From positions 374,501-438,500 of the forward strand of contig SEMN01000176.1 in NCBI GenBank assembly GCA_005408345.1: DNA of 64,000 nt, given 5' to 3'. Of this stretch, positions 1-27,140 are shown piece by piece. The first letter of the stretch is position 1. Each line of letters opens with the position of its first letter. The notes under the pieces were generated by a model. It worked only from the letters and a program-made list of their open reading frames with translations, searched no databases and was not told where the DNA came from. Position numbers and translations under genes: made by a program. The stretch is from Macquaria australasica. Lineage: Eukaryota; Chordata; Actinopteri; Centrarchiformes; Percichthyidae.

Positions 1-65
1 AGTTACCAGCCTCCACTGAAAGTGTACAAATATAAGATCTATTTTTTTGTGTTGAATGTTCTAAC

Positions 66-13444
<13,379 letters not shown>

Positions 13445-13516
13445 CCTGATTGTGTTTTGCCTGGAGCGAACACACACACCCTTAGCTGCAAAGACACTTG
13501 TCACAGACTCATACCT

Positions 13517-13600
13517 GGAAGCAGACAGAACAGCAGGTTGACTGGAAGAAGCAGAAAAGCACTATAAAAGGGCCGGGCTTTATCCCCGCCCTGTGGGTGT
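13517..13600 (-). promoter_or_regulatory. card14: Candidate card14 promoter and noncoding exon 1
   Basis: On the minus strand a GC box (GGGCGGGG, 13591-13584) is followed by GATAAAG (13584-13578) and CTTTTATAG (13570-13562). A strong donor, CTTCCAG-GTATGAGT, follows at 13517/13516. This would give a 5' noncoding exon of a few tens of bases ending at 13517 and splicing to the acceptor just upstream of the ATG exon. It is inferred from motifs alone; no transcript evidence is available. Confidence 0.4.
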
Positions 13601-15240
13601 TTGTGTCAAAGCATGTATGTGTGTGTGTTTATGTGAGGGCGTGTAGTAAAACCTGTAAGACAAGACCTCTGTGATGCAGCTCAACAAGGGGCTGACTCTA
13701 TACACACGCTAGTGCAAACAGAGCTGAAACACAGGCTCTTCACAAGCATATTTCAGACGCACACGCACTCAGAAATCATTAGTCAAGTGAGCCACACATG
13801 TCTCTCTTCGATTCACACTCTTGATAGCTTTGTAACGTTTGTTTGCTTCAACAGCTAATCCAATATCTAATCACATCATAAACCTCTACTTCATTTTATT
13901 AGAGTGAAGCCAGATTTGGCCTAAATGAACAAAGCCTCTCGCTAACACAGAAACAGTAGATGACACGCAAGTTCGCCTTAATAATTCCTAATTACAGTAA
14001 AGCAAACACACATACCCCACCGCTGACCGGAGCAAACACTGAGCTATGAAGTGCAAAGTCCTCTTTTTAAAGAAGGAAATAAGATTGGGGGAGTAGCTGG
14101 CATGTGTTGTCAGTGCAAGGTCAAAGGGTTTCTCATACTGTAAGCTAACTTACCACCTCTGCGTGTGAACTTACTGTTTACTGTACTGTAAAGGGTTTAT
14201 GCAAACAAATGGAGGCTATCAAGGCAACCTACTGTAAATGATATACTGGAGGATGTAGGAAGTCTAGTGAGCTCACCAGCAACAGGAAATATGACAATTT
14301 AAAAGATTATCTTTTAACTGTAAAAATGAAAGTAAAGGGGATTAAGGTGTATGTGAAAGTAAACTGCAACAGTAAAAACTGACTCAGAAAATTATATGCC
14401 AGTTGTCCAGGGTGGGAAATTAACTTTTTAAAATGAGAACATCAACCAGCCACTGACAGATAAATGTTCAAATTCACCAGCCACTCAATAGTAAATCATT
14501 ATTTTGCGTCTAAAATCTACCTTGACAAGTGACAAAGTTCATAAAACTTGTTCCACCAAATGTTTATCATCAACAAGAGGATTAACAAAATACGATCCTC
14601 TCGCCACTGCATCGCAACGACAAAACTCAAAAGTGCTGCCGTCTAAAGTATACAGTCCAGTTTTCTGTAACCTGACCAGCCTCTGTCAACAGCACAGAGC
14701 TTGCTTATCTCCCTCATATCATTTCATGCAGTGAGGACAACAGAACACTACTAGGGATTTCCCCATAGCACATGTATGATAACATACAAGGAAAATAGAA
14801 CCGTAATAAAAAAATGAACTGGTGGAACAACAGAACACCTATCCTGCACATGTTACATTCCCACATATTTAGCTGCAGAACAAGTAGGAAATTAGAAATT
14901 GGTAACTACACAGAAAGGTTATATCCACCGCAAAATTAATTTAAATTATTAACTCTCTGGGGGAATATGTTACACATACTATACTTGATACACGACATGT
15001 TTCATGAACACCAAAGTGTTCAAGAGAATGGTCGACTTTGACCTTGGAGTGTGACTGAGAGGGATGGAAGGAAAAAAATGTCAGCTTAGGAATTTCACAG
15101 TTAAGTCTATAACAGAGTGATGATGATTTTAAGATGAGCACAGATGTTCTTTGTGAGCACATAAGACAATTCAACACTAACAGCGAAAGCTCAACAAGCA
15201 GTTTATATACTGACAAAGGTTTTCTGCATAAAGTGGAGAA
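13600..15240. other. Intergenic DNA between card14 and ccdc40, no gene seen
   Basis: Upstream flank of card14. Only short nonsense open frames are present; I recognise no exon, RNA gene or mobile element here. Confidence 0.6.
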
Positions 15241-15255
15241 TGTTCCTATTGTGTT

Positions 15256-15620
15256 AGCTCAATTCAATTCAACTCAATTTGCTTTATTGACATGAATGTA
15301 ACAACAACAATATTGCCAAAGCATCAGGTAATAATGATATTAAAACAACAATAATAATAATAAGAATAATTTATAATAATAATAATAACAAAGGTACAAT
15401 TCATAAAATCAGGAAAATAGCAAAAAACTTATACACATATGTGAGACAGTGGAAGTGTGTGTTGAAGTTTAGTGTGTATGTTGATGTTGGTGTGTGTTGA
15501 TGTTGGTGTAGCAAAGACAATATTGCCAAAGTTTCAGGTAATATTGAGATTAAAAATAAACATAAAAAAGCAATTCATAAAATCAAGAAAATAGCAGAAA
15601 ACTTATATACACATAAGTTT
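15256..15620 (-). repeat. LINE 3'-end-like repeat with internal duplication
   Basis: The plus strand begins AATTCAATTCAACTCAATTTGCTTTATTGACATGA, that is, on the minus strand an element ending ...AATAAAGCAAATTGAG and an AATTG tail. A block holding AATATTGCCAAAG, CAGGTAAT and CAATTCATAAAATCA is present twice, at about 15304-15442 and 15513-15617, as a diverged direct duplication. Confidence 0.6.
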
Positions 15621-15809
15621 AGTGTGTGTGTATGTGTGGTGTGTGTGTGTGTGTGTGTGATTGCCTACGTCAAGATACTTATTTGTCATATTCAGTTTTA
15701 TTATGTGTACCTGAGTGTGACATGCAGTCACATATTGTCAGCAGCGGTTGTAGCCAATTCAGTGGTCTGTCCTCAGACCATGGTCGCTAACACGGACCAC
15801 TGGTTACTA

Positions 15810-15823
15810 TCACTAGAGGGCGC
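15810..15823 (+). promoter_or_regulatory. CTCF-like motif
   Basis: TCACTAGAGGGCGC matches 13 of 14 positions of the core pattern CCASYAGRKGGCRS. It lies between card14 and ccdc40, next to the GGTCC array. Binding is inference only. Confidence 0.35.
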
Positions 15824-15831
15824 TGAAGCTA

Positions 15832-15915
15832 GTGGTCCGGACCACCGCCTCAGTGGTCCGTCGCGTGGTCCTTGTGGTCCGGACAACCGCCTCAGTGGTC
15901 CGTCGCGTGGTCCTA
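15832..15915 (+). repeat. 42-bp tandem repeat, two units, GGTCC-rich with palindromes
   Basis: Units 15832-15873 and 15874-15915 are nearly identical. Unit 1 opens with the perfect palindrome GTGGTCCGGACCAC (15832-15845). Flanking sequence back to about 15771 carries more GGTC/GACC words such as GACCATGGTC. Confidence 0.9.
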
Positions 15916-16124
15916 ATCCATCGCACACCTCCTCTGTCTCTCCCTTCTCTTTCCTTTGGCCATGTGTTACACTTTTGTTTGCCATTAATGCATTGTTATT
16001 GTTGACGGAGACAAATAAACACCACAAATCATAATAATTTGTCTATGAATTATATTGTCGATTAGGCCTAGATTGTATTGTTATTGTTGTACTGTGTATG
16101 TACTGAAGTTTGTGAGACACAGGC

Positions 16125-16256
<132 letters not shown>

Positions 16257-16279
16257 GCAGGCTCTGGACATTGTTGGGC

Positions 16280-16939
16280 TGTCTTGGCTGACACGCCTCT
16301 TCAGTGTCGCGTGGAGGTCGGGGACAGTGCCTGTGGAGTGGGCAGACCGGGGTGGTGGTTCCCGTCTTCAAAAAGGGGGACCGGAGGGTGTGCTCCAATT
16401 ACCGGGGTATCACACTGCTCAGCCTCCCCGGGAAAGTTTATTCCAGGGTGCTGGAAAGGAGACTACGACCGATTGTCGAACCTCGGATCCAGGAGGAGCA
16501 ATGTGGATTCCGTCCTGGCCGTGGACCAGCTCTTTACCCTTGCAGGGCTGCTGGGGGGTTCATGGGAGTTTGCCCACCCAGTCTACATGTGTTTAGTCGA
16601 CTAGGAGAAAGCTTTCGACCGACAGGATCTGAAGGCGCAGCCGGGGGGAGGAGAGTGTCCGGTTTGGTGGCCTCAGTGTTGCATCTCTTAGGATGCCTCC
16701 TGGACGCCTCCCTTTAGAGGTTTTCCGGGCACGTCCAACTGGTAGGAGGCCCCGGGGCCGACCCAGAACACGCTGGAGGGATTATATATCTCATCTGGCC
16801 TGGGAACGCCTTGGGGTCCCCCAGGAGGAGCTGGAAAGCGTTGCCGGGGAGAGGGACGTCTGGACAACCCTGCTTAACCTGCTGCCACCGCGACCCGGCC
16901 CCGGATAAGTGGAAGAAAATGGATGGATGGATGGATGGA
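16280..16939 (+). mobile_element. Rex3-like (RTE clade) LINE, internally deleted and frameshifted
   Basis: In one frame GVVVPVFKKGDRRVCSNYRG, ITLLSLPGKVYSRVLERRL and EEQCGFRPGRG read as RTE reverse transcriptase. A frameshift moves VDQLFTL...EFAHPVYMCLVD to a second frame with a stop before EKAFD. The catalytic YADD region is missing. From about 16693 the terminal segment GRRPRGRPRTRWRDYISHLAWERLG resumes, and the element ends in a GGATGGATGG tail (16917-16939). GATG-type tails are known for Rex3. The copy is inactive. Confidence 0.82.
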
Positions 16940-17639
16940 ACAATAGTATATTTCTTCTTTCAAAAGATACATAGTCTCACTTTAAAGTCAAATATGTAGG
17001 TCAGACTAGGAGCACACTGCTCAAGTTGCATAATCGTGCAGGTGATTAATGATGGTATTAAGCCAATCATAATAACCGATCCCTGCTCTTGGCTAAACAT
17101 GGTCTGAAGCCAAGAAGCAGTTTACATGACTGGGTGGTGGTTTGGCATAATTATTTGACTAAACATGTTACTGAAAAGATGACACAGAGAAGTTGCAAGA
17201 TGGGACAGCACAGGCTAAAACTCGAAATGGCCGGTATTTACATTATTAGCATATTATATATTTTCACATTAGCATATATTGATGAAAAATGGACCTTTGC
17301 TTTCTCTATAGACAAGAACAACTTCAAGGAAGTGTTCAATATCTCCTACTTAAAAGTGCTGTAGGTCAGGCAGAAGTCATCTCCCATATCCACTTAGTAA
17401 TTATGAGTGGTGTGTCAGGGTTTAGATTTTGATATTGAGGCGAGGAGTGTGAGAAGGAGTTTGAGTAAGAAGAAACTGAGTTCTCTGAATTGGCTCCTTG
17501 TGTCATCATGCCCCCAGGGCCTGTGCAGGCATGCTGCCAGTTCTAGTGACAGTCTTGGGTGCTTCCGGGTGCTGTGGAAAGTCCTAACAGACACAGTACA
17601 ATATGGTGCTCACAGAGAGCATGCAATTTGAGGAGCCGG

Positions 17640-17880
17640 TTTGACAGCATTGCATAGACAAGGCTTGGTGGCCACCCTTGCAGGAGAGTCACTTTTGTAG
17701 GTGTTGAAATCACTTGACGACACATGTACAGCAGATGTGCTGCCATCAAGGATGGCCTGCAGCTACTTGGGTCAGCTCTGAAAAGCTCTGAAATACGCGG
17801 ACGACACCTCAATTGTAGGACTGATCTCAAAAGACAATGATGGCTGGAGGTAGAGAAGTCAGTCAACTGGTGCATGTTAC
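17640..17880 (+). mobile_element. LINE reverse-transcriptase remnant with YADD motif
   Basis: At 17791-17853 the plus strand reads KYADDTSIVGLISKDNDGWR then a stop. YADD is the catalytic box of reverse transcriptase, and ADDT-IVGLI is typical of fish LINE copies. Flanks are too decayed to assign a clade; the 5' limit given is a guess. Confidence 0.6.
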
Positions 17881-18002
17881 TAACCTTTCATCATTCAAAT
17901 GGTACAGTACCACTGAACCACAAATCAATTTGTTTCCATGCGGGATTGAGAAAGCCAAACACTATAAAAGATTTAGTTAACTGTATTAATGTTTCATAAG
18001 CC

Positions 18003-18013
18003 TTTATTTTATT
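18003..18013 (-). terminator. ccdc40: ccdc40 polyadenylation signals
   Basis: Two AATAAA hexamers occur in tandem on the minus strand (18013-18008 and 18008-18003), about 195 nt after the stop codon. Confidence 0.65.
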
Positions 18014-18205
18014 ACATTGTTTCACAATCAGTATTTCATTCACAGCATAAAAGAATGCAAACATTAAAATAAATAACCTCTCATTCTTCTCATGTTATCC
18101 CTTATCTAATCTTTCCCTCTTATCTTCACCTAATTTTTACTCCCTTTCCATCATCTGCGCTTCTTCTCCTGTACTCACTGTCATGTCTCTATCCTCCCCT
18201 CACTC

Positions 18206-21200
18206 TCAGGACATCTCCGGCTCCAGGGCCTCTGTGCCTGCTGCCAGTGCTAGCGACAGCCTGCGGAGCGCCCCCTGGTGCTGGGGGAACTCCTCACACA
18301 CGCGGTGCAAGATGGTGCTGGCAGCGTGCACGCGCGCCATCTGGCTCTGCAGAGCGGCTCTGACAGATTCGCTGGTGGACAAGGCGTGGTAGCTGCCCTC
18401 ACACACCCCCTGCAGCTTCTTGGTCCGGCTCTGTAGAGCCACTAGGTTAGCTAGGTTCTAGAAGGAGGGAAGGATAAAGAATGAGTGTGGATTTGTTTTG
18501 GGCTTTCACTTGTATTGTAAATGTAAAACACTGACCACAGAAGGCAGAAAAACAATTAGTAGTTATTTTTGGTATTCTTGGGAGTTGTTTCCATGAGTGG
18601 AAACTGTGTTGCACAAGAGAGTAAATCCACAGCTATGTCTACACTGCCCAGAAAAATGCTTTAATAAACATTCTCACCACACCTTCATTAGAGTGATTCA
18701 ACAGTTACTGGCAGAAGACAGAGTGAATATTTCACTTCTGAATGGAGACTTGATTGACTCATATCAGCTATTATTTATTACTTAGGTAGCTTAAACAATG
18801 AAAAGTGTGTACTTGTATTAGATTTGAAGACAGTGAAGAGTCAGTCACAAACGCAGCTTAGGTACAAACCAGTACAGTATACAAATACACACTGGCAACA
18901 CAACATTTCAAAGCAGATTTACAGTATTTACATGGTAGCATGTATTAATGTGCTGTAATGCAGTACACTGCACAGTATGTGCTCCTTACTCTGTCTTTGG
19001 TGTCCTGGAGATTCACAATGTCAGGGTCAAGGACGTAGCTGGTGCCACAGAGTTCTATCACCTGCTGCTTTTGCTGCGCAAGCCTGTCGCTCAGACTCAC
19101 CTGGCTCTTCTGTAGCTCCCTGATCACCTGCTCACACTCTGCCACATGCTGAAGACATACATATCGCGTGTAACATAATTGTACAACATGCTCCAGCCAC
19201 ATATGCAGACATGGAAAATCCACGTCACCTACCTTGTGTGTGTCCTGGATCTTGCGCTGCAGGCCCTGTGTGACGCGGTTCAGCTCGCCCCTTGTAGCCT
19301 GTTTGTGGGAGTTGTGGACCATGGCCTCCCTGCGCAGGACGATGGTCTCCCTCCTTGCCACTGTTGCTTCACTCTCCCTCAGCAGCTGCTCCTGCTGTTT
19401 CATCAGCTGGTTGAGTCGCACCTGCACACACACACACACACACACACACATTGAATAGAGTCCACACATATTAAAACAAGCTCCAAAAACATACAAATCA
19501 TTACCAGGCTATGATGCCTTATGGATTTTACCTTTTACTTTTGCTCACCCAAACCACATACAGTACTATGCTATTGGTTTGGATGCTGTTTTACCTTAAA
19601 GACCTTTTTGTACCTTAGATGAGGAAGTTCCAAAAAACTGTGTTTGAAAAAGATTAATATCTACAGAGCTCCTAAGAAGCAGCATATTGAAATATCTGAT
19701 ATGTATGCTTTGATTCTACAGACAGCATTACATAATTTAAAATGTGTGCTGTAGCTTAAAATGGAATAACTATTATATAGATGATGTTGTATGAGGGCCA
19801 TGGAGAAACCATATGGTTGAGCTAAAAAGGTGAATAATAATTACATAACTTTGTAATCTAATGTAAGACATTAGTACATGAGCTAATCAGTCTGTAACTT
19901 AGCTACTTGATCTGTGTGTGCTGTGTTCATATTGATTTTGCAAAGAAAAATACAATAATGTAAAAAAAAACATTTTGAGAGTGCCTGAGAGTCTTTTTTG
20001 GAGGCAGACAAAAGGTGTAATGTGTGTGACCAAGAGCCTAGAACCTTTTTTTTCCCAGTCAAGACACACCCCTCTGTTGGTGAGTTTGCAACAACACTGT
20101 CAATTTAAAAATCTTCCACAGTGCAAGAAAAGGTCAGGAACCCCTTATATACATGATGGTGAGGGAGGGCCAGCCATTTGCACTGATGATGTAATGTCAG
20201 GATTTATTGTACTGTACTTCTTAGTCCTGTTGATTTTAACTACAGCACAAATAACTGTAATTTAAAAATGTGGGTTTTTTCACAAAGTATGCTTAACTTC
20301 AGAAACATTTTTGCTGGATCTCCCGAGAATCATATACCTTATAAATTAAAGGAGAGTGTAGTGTTCTAGTGTTCAGGCAGGTGTGAGGGTCACATTTCAC
20401 AAAGCACTCTTAAAATTTGACTGCCTCAATGTACATACATTCAATTCAATTTCCCATATAGCGCCAAATCAGAAGTTATCTCAGGGCACTTTTCATATGG
20501 AGCAGGTCTAGACTGTACTCTGCACTAGGCGACAGTGGCAAGGAAAAACTCCCATTTAACAGGCAGAGACTTCGAGCACAACCAGAACCAGGCTCTGGGT
20601 GGGCGGTCTTCTGCCTCGACCGGTTGGGTTGAGAGAGAAAGAGAGGTGGAGGAAAGAGAACATACAGTAGCACAATACAAGTTCCACATAGAGATGTAAA
20701 GTAATAGTAATGTACATGTAACATACGAAGGCAAACAGCTGCATGACAGCTCAATAGTACGGTTTATTGTCTCCAAGTATAATCATATTGCATGCAATGT
20801 GTTTACCTCCATGCGGTGTATCTCAGCCTTCATTGTGTGGATGTCTCCCTGACCCACCTCCGAGTCCACAGCTGAACGAGTCTCTCTTACGAGCTGGGTC
20901 TTCTTCTCCCACAGCATAATCTGCCGCCTGTTGGCCACACACACACAAAACACATGTAAAAACCAGTACCCAGTATGTGAGGTATGAGCTGTTAATATAG
21001 AGGGAAATTAAATTATTGGAAAAAGATGTCTTGATATTTTTGAATCAGTATATTTAAATATCTCAAATAGCCTGGAGGCTACTGTTTTCTAAGCAGTGAT
21101 CTAAAATTAGCTACTAACCATAACAATATACCTTCATCAATGCTTTGCATAAAGCCAGCAATGATTTATAACGTAGGAATATGTATTTTTGTTAAATAAC

Positions 21201-24200
21201 TTATTAGGGAATAAAATTCTTCAAGTTGATTGCCATACAGACATAGAGATAATAAAATATGAACTCATATTGAACAAGCAAAAAATGAATATGTGACTGA
21301 CTCAGCCTCCACCAGACTGTTGAGGAGTCTCTCTTTTTCCTCCTGGGTCTTCTCGTGTTTCATCTGCATCTCGATGGACTCCCGTTCTGCCTCCTGCACA
21401 CATTATATCCCCTTTAATAATAATTTACGATTAAAACTGCGGAAAGAACATTAAAAAACCAATTAAACAGGCATGCCGTGCCTTAAGCCGCTGGAGGAAG
21501 TCCGTCTCCATCAGTGCGTTCTGTTGCTCCAGTGCCAGGCTGAGCTGTCCGTTCTTGCTCAGCAGGGTGTTGAGCTTCAGAAGGTCTCCTCTCAGCATCT
21601 TCGCATTCTTCTCCAGCTCCGTCTCCTCACGGTGCTCTGCTTCAATCTGACCTGGTGGGGTTGGAGTGGGTTTAATAGTTGCTGGTGTATGAATGGTTTT
21701 ACAATAAAACAGTTTACTTAGAGATGTGAGAGCTGTTTACTAGCTCATGACTGACTTGGACCTGTGTACCTATTTGTGCATGTGTGTGCTTCTCTATAAA
21801 TATATTACGTACTCTCCAAGCGTATCTTCTTCTGCTGCATGCTAGTGTACTCTGTCTGCAGTTTGAGCATGTCCTTGCTGTTGGCTTCTATCTCCTGGGT
21901 CAGTCCTACTAGAGTCCCCTGCCATTTCATCCAGAGCTGCTGGTCACTCTTGATTTTTGCTGCCAGCTCCTCAATCTGAGCCATTAATGCCTCTACCTTG
22001 ATTTGCAGAGGACTCAGGTCCTCATGCTGGGAATGAAGGCACACAAATCATAAAGGCAGCATGTGATTTTTTATATCTGATAAGTTTCCAATGAACTTAT
22101 ATTCCACACAAACAACAGATAACTAGCGATGACTGCTTCTCCAGAATCTCTTACCCCAGTGCTGGCTGCGATTTGACAGATCTTTTTGTTGTAGTTGGCG
22201 ATGGTGGCCTGCTTCTGCCCGATGGTTGTAACAAAGGAGGAAATCTTAGTCTGGTTGGATGTCAGCAACTTGTTGTACTTTGCAATTTCCTCATCTAGGG
22301 CCTCCTGGGTGAGGGCCAGGCTGTCCAGATGTTGGCTGACCTCGCTGCTCTCCAGTCCCACCACCACTACATCGTTCTCCAGCTGCCACAACTGAGAAAT
22401 CTAAAGGAGAGGAAGAGACGATGTGCAGGACAAAAATGTCATATCTTTATTCTTAGCATATTGTACATGTATTGTTTGCGCTGTTTTTGTAATGTTCTAT
22501 CTATACTTTTTTGTATTTTTTACATCCTCTTCACCTATAAATGTACGCTGCTTTCCATGGTCTGTTACATAATGGTGCGTTAAAGGGGCATTTTTACACA
22601 TGAAGTTTAGTTTACTTGTCACAAGGAGTTCTATGCAGTCTGTGAAACAGTTGTATAATGTCTTCTGTGGCTCTGGACGGAGGTTTCCAAGTTTGAAAAA
22701 GATGGTGATGTCATCAGGGTTATCTCTGTTTGGGTTTCAAATTTTAAACAGAAAGCCAAAGTAACAAACTGGAGGTGTTCACTTGGAAAGGAGTAGGTAT
22801 ATCAGGGGAGGTCTAATGAAAGACGCAATTGAGTTGGATAATGGGGAATGTAGGATCCAGCTGTTTTGGAGTTTGACCCATGCTAGGGAATAAAAGTCAG
22901 GATATCTTGTTCCCCAACTTTATGGAAGTGCATTAATAAATCACTGGAGTACTCCTTTAACTAAGACAGGCCCAGTTTGAAACCGAAGGTCTAAAAATAT
23001 ACTGTATATATGAAATAATGTGATAATGTTAATGAAACATGATTAACTGTGTATATGGAAGTACCTTATGGAAAGGATCTTAGGTGGACTGGTCTTTGCT
23101 GGCTGTCAGTGTTATGAACCTGTACCTTCTGACTGAACAATGGTCTACCTTCTTACTAGGTTTTCCCCCAGCCTGAAACATTCTGACTGCTTATCCTATC
23201 TTTCTAAATCCCGTCTTTACCTTCTCCTTCTTGAGTGAGGCTATCTTGCTGGTGAGCCGTTCGGAGTACTTGGCAGCCTTGTTGTGGGTGAGCTTCTGCT
23301 GCATGTGGGTCATGATCTTGTTTTCCAACTCCAGACGCACAGCACTCTCTTTCTCCAACTGCCTCCTCTGATCGTTCACTTCAGCCTGGTGGCTGCTGGT
23401 TTCCTGGAACAATGAAGGAAAAGAATTGGAGAGTGGAATAGTTACAGAGGGAAAGAGAAGGTAGGAAGACATTGTGTCGGGACAACTCTCTGCAGAGCTC
23501 TAAAACAGAAGCCTTTGTTTTCGAGCTACCTTAGAGAGCCTGGCGAGGGTGCGCTCTGTTTCCCTCAGAGTGCGGAGACAGGTGGTGTAGTGGGCCTGCA
23601 GAGCCTCTTGCTGGGCCTGCTTCTGACTGATCAGCTTTTTGGAGGTTGCACCGTCCATCTGGGACCAGTTCAGCTGCATAGTTAGTGTCTCATTTTGCTC
23701 CTGCTCTTCAGTGATGGATTTCTTGTAGCCTTCAATCTCTCTGTCCAGCAAGATCACCTGGTGCTCGACAGTGCTGAGGGAACAAGAACTTTCATTTTGA
23801 TATTTGTTACCTATCCATTTAAATCTTAGGTTATTATTGTGTGTCCTACAAATACTGTGTGGTATTTTCTACACATATCTGCATCTGTTGAAATATGTGG
23901 ACGCCTGGCATCGCATTTTGTCATAGTGACTGTAATTTTTGTTTTCATTTCCCTTTTTGCTTTAGCCTGAAGAGCAGAGGAATCACTATCTACTGCAGAG
24001 AGACACCGTCCCCAAAATGCTGTTTATGAAGCATGTCTCTGGCAGGGACATTGGAATGCATTAGCAGATTTTAAAGTGGATCAGTAGCATATTAATATTC
24101 AGCCTTCTCTTGCCCTCATTCTCACCGCACGGCCTCCTGCATCGTGCTGAAGGCCTCATCTCGTCTCCTCATGCCCACCAGGCTGCTGCTCCACTGCTGC

Positions 24201-27140
24201 ATCAGCTGTTTACGCACCATCACCAGAGACTCCATTTCCATCTCAGCCTGCACACAAACACAAACATGAGTGGACATGTGTCAGTTGTATAGAACACTCA
24301 TAGAATATGAAAATATTCATAGTATATTAGAGGCTTACATCTTACATTCGGTTCACCAAATGTGAACGAACAGAAACACTGTACTGTCATAATAATCACA
24401 GACACTTTGTTGTCTTTGTTGTCTGTTGTTTTTCCAATTGAAAGTATATATAATTGGTCTTTCCAACAAAAAACATTTTTAATTATTGATTGGATTAATA
24501 AGAAATTTGATTCATTTTTTGAATGTTTTAAAGCTGCGCTAATCAATATCTTTACATTAACAATGGATTAAATGACTATGTTTAATGTGAAAGGTGTCAC
24601 TTGTAGTGATGAATTCACAGATAATCATTACCTCACGCTGTAGCTCTACAGAGACTTTTAGCATCGTTTAGCTTATTGTTTTGATTTTTCACAGAAAAAG
24701 GTCTGCTAGACTGACTACACTACCTGCAGAGCATCAAACAGCAAGCACAGTTAAAAAAGAGCAGCATTTAGCAGCTAAGGAGCCAGATTTTTATGTCAGG
24801 AGTTGGTGGAGACCAAAACAGAGCTAAAAGGAGAGTGAATATTGGACTTACATTTGTTATTTGGCCAGAAATACAACTCCAAATGAATGCTAATGTTGCT
24901 CTGTATCCATTGGATGACTGTTTGCTAACATGTTAGCCATCTTTATAAGGTGATAGTTTGTCATTGTTTTCTTTACAGGTAGTACCCCTGCCCCCATGAG
25001 GCCGAAAAATGTACTAATGTAGCTGTAATTTTTTTACAAATTCCTCTCAATTGATTGCAAATGGTTATCTTATTAATAGTTGCACTAAATTATAGTACTT
25101 GCTTGGTGAATAAAGGCACTTTCACCTTACAGGTATATACCGTCTTATGCCATAATAAAGTTACCTCAGAGAGAGCCTCCTTGGCTGCCTGTGTCTCCTC
25201 TGCTTGAGCACTGGTCTGGGCCTCATACATAGCTATCTGCTGCGTCAGCCTCTCTGTATCCTTTGTTAGGCGCTCCACATACAAATCCTGATGAGACAGG
25301 AGTATTTTCAATCAATACCAGTAAATGAATCAATGATAATGCCTAATACAGTCAAAACTTTCAAAGATCTGATGTTTTTAATAATGTGTCCGACTTCAGT
25401 CTGTCTACCTGCTTCAGTTTCTGGTCTTCAGCCTGGTTCTTCTCAGCCCCCGCTTTGCGTCTGACATTCTTCATGGCTTTGACATTAGAGCGCAGATCTT
25501 CACTGACTCCTTGGGTGAACACTACATGCAGCATCATGTTGTCTATCTCTGCCTGTAGCTGGGACACTATGGAGAAGATACACAGGAGTCAACATTAACC
25601 CATTGCCTCAGATCTGTAGTTTGGAAACATGGACGGACACTGAGGCTGTCTTGCTGTTGCTGAAACAGTACTGTATATCCAATGGACCAAACTACAGGCT
25701 GCTTTTAATACAAAGCCTACTGTGCAACAACAAGGGTGAAGTTTCACATCAGTTTAAATTTAGGTTCAACTTTTGCACAGACATTTAAACCTGAAACCTA
25801 TTTTAATTTAATATTAAGGATTTAAACTGAAGTAAAGTCTAAATATATTGCACCAACATCTAGACCCTCATGTTTCAATCCACATGGCTTCTACAAAGAC
25901 AATCAATTTCTGTAGATGTAACACTTTTCAGAGATTGAGTTACCACCATAAGCTAGCCATAAATTACGATAAGCTCAAATTCCAAACTGAGGGGAAGTTC
26001 GCTCCAACTTCTGTTAACCCTAATATGCTATGCTCTTGGGTTTGTCTATACTTCTTTGCCTGGGCATAGCTGCATGTGGCTGACTAATTCAGCTGTGTGA
26101 GAGATAATGGTTTCTGAATTTTAAATAAGATAATAAACACAATATAATTCACAATTTTCAGAATCTACAGGCCAAGCCTAACTTTACCAATATTTTGCTC
26201 ATATTTCCAAACATGTTGTCAAACATGAGAATCATCATGGATGAAATCAGTAATCTTAGATAATATTAATTAATAGAAATTGATAATTGTTAATTTGAGT
26301 AAATGGTGCAACACAGTTAGAATGAAATATGATCCTGGATCAGCACCAAGGTACGACCAGCAAATGGCAAGTCATTCTCACCGTTGGCTTTGGCTTTGCT
26401 GTCCTGGATGGTCATCCTGGAACACTGGTTCTTCATCACCTCCAGCTGATCCTGTGCCTGCCGGTGTTCGGTTTCAGCCTGTGCCTTGGTTTGATGACGG
26501 TCCTCCAGCCTGGTCTGGAGTCTGGCCAGATGCTCCTGAATCCTGAACATCTCAACACCTATCTCCAGTATGTGGTTGGCATCTGCCTTCTCCATTGCAA
26601 GCTGGGGCAGTGGGTGAGTGAGCACAAACAAGAATCAGAAAACAAACCATCAAGAGTCTTTCATTCTATCAGACAGACAGTCTGTTTGACGCTGGTTTCC
26701 TTTGTCATGCACACATTTTTTGTCGCAGATATTTTGTTCCAGTTATAGAAATTTGGTGATTTAATCTGTTTTTTAATTTTTATTATTTTCATGCTGGGTA
26801 TTAAAATGTATGTGCAGCACCTAGGACAAAGGATCAAAATAAAAAAGTGCAAATGTCATTTCTACACAGGTCAACAGCACCATCTTCTGGACATATTGAG
26901 ACCTTATAGATATATTCAGGGAAATTTTACCTGAATTACATGTTTTTTTGCTTCTACATGTGTATATCTGTGTATGTGAGTACTGATAGAGCAAAGATGG
27001 GAAAATAACAGAAAAAAGCTGAAACAATATTTGTTGTTGACAGAAAAGTAGCTGACCTTTTCCTTCAGTCCCAGGTTGATCCTCTCCAGTTGCTTGCTGA
27101 GCTGGCTGCTCAGAGCAGCTTGTTGTCTTCTGACCAGTGG
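18206..27140 (-). CDS. ccdc40: ccdc40 coiled-coil exons
   Basis: Coding exons are 27057-27140, 26382-26601, 25409-25566, 25165-25287, 24126-24247, 23530-23773, 23221-23403, 22155-22400, 21813-22026, 21482-21651, 21302-21393, 20807-20927, 19233-19421, 18990-19148 and 18206-18457. All phases agree and no stop appears until the TGA. The first begins PLVRRQQAALSSQL, just after the residue pair EH, matching the HPLM-RFQAAL entry to the human rod. The donor after 21482 is GC instead of GT. Most exons carry 40-82 residues of Glu/Lys/Gln/Leu-rich heptads. Confidence 0.95.

Noticed and set aside
13562..13570. TATAAAAG on the plus strand upstream of card14 as a promoter for a plus-strand gene
   Set aside because: No plus-strand coding exon follows, and the region reads better as the minus-strand card14 promoter.
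21481..21654. Plus-strand frame MPCLKPLEEVRLHQC as a gene
   Set aside because: Antisense shadow of ccdc40 exon 21482-21651.
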